A stretch of DNA of 7,235 nt from Paracoccaceae bacterium (GTDB taxonomy: Bacteria; Pseudomonadota; Alphaproteobacteria; Rhodobacterales; Rhodobacteraceae). Made by a program: the position numbers and the translations under genes. The stretch covers positions 1 to 7,235 of the forward strand of contig PUNI01000516.1 in assembly GCA_003551745.1 (NCBI GenBank), in the 5' to 3' direction. Numbering within the stretch: position 1 is the first letter of the stretch; every line of letters starts with the position of its first letter. The notes under the pieces were generated by a model that made no database searches, had not been told where the DNA came from, and saw nothing but the letters and a program-made list of their open reading frames with translations. Of this stretch, positions 6,227-7,235 are shown piece after piece.

Positions 6227-6283
6227 CTCGGGCCTCGCGCGGCACCGGGGGAGGGGGGTGAGCCCGAGGCCCACCCCCCGCGC
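6227..6283. terminator. Convergent nad2/cox3 spacer with inverted repeats
   Basis: The 57 bases between the two facing stop codons can fold in at least three competing ways. CTCGGGC (6227-6233) pairs with GCCCGAG (6262-6268). GGGCCTCG (6230-6237) pairs with CGAGGCCC (6265-6272). GGGGGGTG (6253-6260) pairs with CACCCCCC (6272-6279) around 11 bases. Because the structure reads on both strands, it could form the 3' ends of both transcripts. No T tract is present, so bacterial-style termination is not indicated. Confidence 0.4.
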
Positions 6284-7084
6284 TCAGGCACCCCCCCACC
6301 AGTAGAGGGCGACGAAGAGAAAGAGCCACACCACGTCCACGAAGTGCCAGTACCAAGCGGCCGCTTCGAAGCCCACGTGGTGGGTCGGGCGAAAGTGCCC
6401 GCGCACCAAGCGAAGCCAGCAGACCGCCAGGAACAAAGTGCCCACGATGACGTGGAACCCGTGAAACCCCGTGGCGAGGTAGAAGGTGGCGCCATAGACG
6501 CTATCGGCGATGGTGAAGGGCGCTTCCGCGTACTCCACCCCCTGCAGCGCCGTAAAGAGCAGGGCCAACCCCACGGTGCAGGCCAGGGCAAGGCGCGCTT
6601 GGCGCCCTTCTCCCGCGAGCAGCGCGTGGTGCGCCCAGGTCACCGCTGCCCCCGAGGACAGCAACAGCACCGTGTTGAGGAAGGGCACGCCCCAGGGATC
6701 CAAGGCTTCGATGCCCTTGGGCGGCCACACGGCACCCAGTTCGATGGTGGGCGCCAAGCTGGAGTGAAAGAATCCCCAGAAGAAGGCGGCGAAAAACATC
6801 ACCTCGGACACGATGAAAAGCACCATGCCGTACTTCAACCCGCGTTGCACCGCCTGGGTGTGGTGTCCCTGGAAGGTCGCCTCGCGCACCACGTCGCGCC
6901 ACCACACGTACATGGCGTAGAGCAACATGGTGGCGCCCAGGGCCAAGGAGGCACCGCCTCCGCGGTAGGCGTGCATGTACATGACACCTCCCAGGGTCGT
7001 GGCCAAGGCCGCCAGGGAGGCAAAGAGGGGCCAAGGACTTGGGTCCACCAAGTGGAAGGGGTGTTTCTGCAGAGCGGAGCGCAC
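6284..7084 (-). CDS. cox3: Cytochrome c oxidase subunit 3
   Basis: The minus-strand product has 266 residues, the usual length of mitochondrial Cox3 (about 260-265). Cox3 is a seven-helix core subunit of complex IV; it carries no metals, binds lipids and stabilises proton uptake by Cox1. Landmarks: HLVDPSPWP (11-19), [11 protein letters not shown] (28-38), [16 protein letters not shown] (61-76), the [17 protein letters not shown] helix (82-98) with the conserved Glu94, FFHSSLAPT (105-113), PPKGI and DPW (121-131), [14 protein letters not shown] (143-156), [25 protein letters not shown] (188-212), and [23 protein letters not shown] (235-257). It ends YWWGGA. There is no ATG near the expected N-terminus. 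The start taken is GTG 7084-7082, with AAAGGAA seven bases upstream. The codon before it is ACG, which C-to-U editing could make AUG. The stop is TGA. The gene is complete and has no intron. Confidence 0.97.
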   Translation of the reverse strand: MRSALQKHPFHLVDPSPWPLFASLAALATTLGGVMYMHAYRGGGASLALGATMLLYAMYVWWRDVVREATFQGHHTQAVQRGLKYGMVLFIVSEVMFFAAFFWGFFHSSLAPTIELGAVWPPKGIEALDPWGVPFLNTVLLLSSGAAVTWAHHALLAGEGRQARLALACTVGLALLFTALQGVEYAEAPFTIADSVYGATFYLATGFHGFHVIVGTLFLAVCWLRLVRGHFRPTHHVGFEAAAWYWHFVDVVWLFLFVALYWWGGA

Positions 7085-7091
7085 CGTGCGG

Positions 7092-7098
7092 TTCCTTT
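7092..7098 (-). promoter_or_regulatory. Shine-Dalgarno-like AAAGGAA before cox3
   Basis: On the minus strand the run of seven A residues followed by GGAA contains AAAGGAA, with seven bases to the GTG at 7084. This supports initiation at or beside that codon although no ATG is available. Confidence 0.5.
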
Positions 7099-7135
7099 TT
7101 TTCCCAGGGAGCGGCTGCGCCCTTCCCCGAGGCCT

Positions 7136-7152
7136 GGGGGCATGTCTCCCCC
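7136..7152. repeat. GC hairpin at the edge of the tandem array
   Basis: GGGGG (7136-7140) pairs with CCCCC (7148-7152) around seven bases (CATGTCT). It adjoins the first complete copy of the 28-bp repeat and looks like a decayed end copy: ATGTCTCCCCC resembles the GTGTCCCCCC at the end of the repeat unit. Confidence 0.45.
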
Positions 7153-7235
7153 GCGCTTACGCTTGAGGGAGTGTCCCCCCGCGCTTACGCTTGAGGGAGT
7201 GTCCCCCCGCGCTTACGCTTGAGGGAGTGTCCCTC
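7153..7235. repeat. 28-bp tandem repeat array, three copies, cut by the window end
   Basis: Copies begin at 7153, 7181 and 7209. The first two are identical across 28 bases. The third matches for 25 bases and differs once (C to T) before the window ends at its 27th base. Each unit starts GCGCTTACGC, which can form a GCG/CGC mini-hairpin, contains GGGAGTGTCCC, which can form a GGGA/TCCC hairpin, and ends in a C run. Copies are directly adjacent without spacers, so this is not CRISPR. It lies upstream of cox3 and may continue beyond the window. Its role is unknown; candidates are a slippage or recombination repeat, or a regulatory region. Confidence 0.9.

Noticed and set aside
6344..7222. 292-codon plus-strand open frame opposite cox3
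   Set aside because: It is the shadow of cox3 and then runs through the tandem repeats. No family resemblance.
7153..7235. CRISPR array
   Set aside because: The 28-bp units abut directly with no unique spacers, and no cas-like gene is present.
1..7235. Bacterial nuo/pet/cta operons of a GC-rich alphaproteobacterium
   Set aside because: The mixture of cob, rps2, cox3, trnQ, trnF and nad5-4-2 in 7 kb, the compact spacers and the plant-like protein ends fit mtDNA. Kept only as the main alternative.

Overview
The window reads as a piece of a very GC-rich mitochondrial genome of the green-plant type, most likely from a green alga. All four full-length membrane proteins (Nad5, Nad4, Nad2, Cox3) align, from memory, far better with plant and green-algal mitochondrial proteins than with bacterial NuoL/M/N or CtaE, including start context, overall length and C-terminus. 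The set cob, nad5-nad4-nad2, cox3, rps2, trnQ(UUG), trnF(GAA) is mitochondrial. Reading frames use the standard code: TGG for Trp, with TGA and TAG as stops. No introns interrupt the genes, and no RNA editing is needed to make the proteins look intact. GC content is about 60-65% by eye (not computed), which is extreme for mtDNA. I cannot name the species. A land plant such as Selaginella, also GC-rich, is unlikely because tRNA genes are present and introns are absent. A free-living alphaproteobacterium is the main alternative and is disfavoured by gene order and protein similarity.

Layout: the last 34 codons of cob (+) run in from the left edge. A short spacer with two strong G/C hairpins leads to trnQ(UUG) (+). 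The next stretch, which at first looks empty, carries a divergent ribosomal protein S2 gene (rps2) on the minus strand; its stop codon lies inside the 3' end of trnQ, antisense to it. An 89-base divergent spacer follows. Then trnF(GAA) and the co-directional block nad5-nad4-nad2 (+) run with spacers of 66-76 bases, each containing hairpins. A 57-base convergent spacer rich in inverted repeats separates nad2 from cox3 (-). Beyond the cox3 start, the right edge holds at least three copies of a 28-bp tandem repeat.

How the genes work together: Nad5, Nad4 and Nad2 are the three antiporter-like proton-pumping subunits of complex I. Cytochrome b is the quinol-oxidising core of complex III, Cox3 is a core subunit of complex IV, and S2 belongs to the mitochondrial small ribosomal subunit that translates them. 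The two tRNAs serve the same translation system. nad5-nad4-nad2 preserves the order nuoL-nuoM-nuoN inherited from the bacterial ancestor.

There is no defence, mobile or other accessory system here. The most interesting signals are in the non-coding DNA: a Shine-Dalgarno-like AAGGA before rps2, nad4, nad2 and cox3; hairpins ending 4-5 bases before each tRNA; a tRNA-Phe-like remnant ahead of nad5; a GTG start for cox3; and the 28-bp array.
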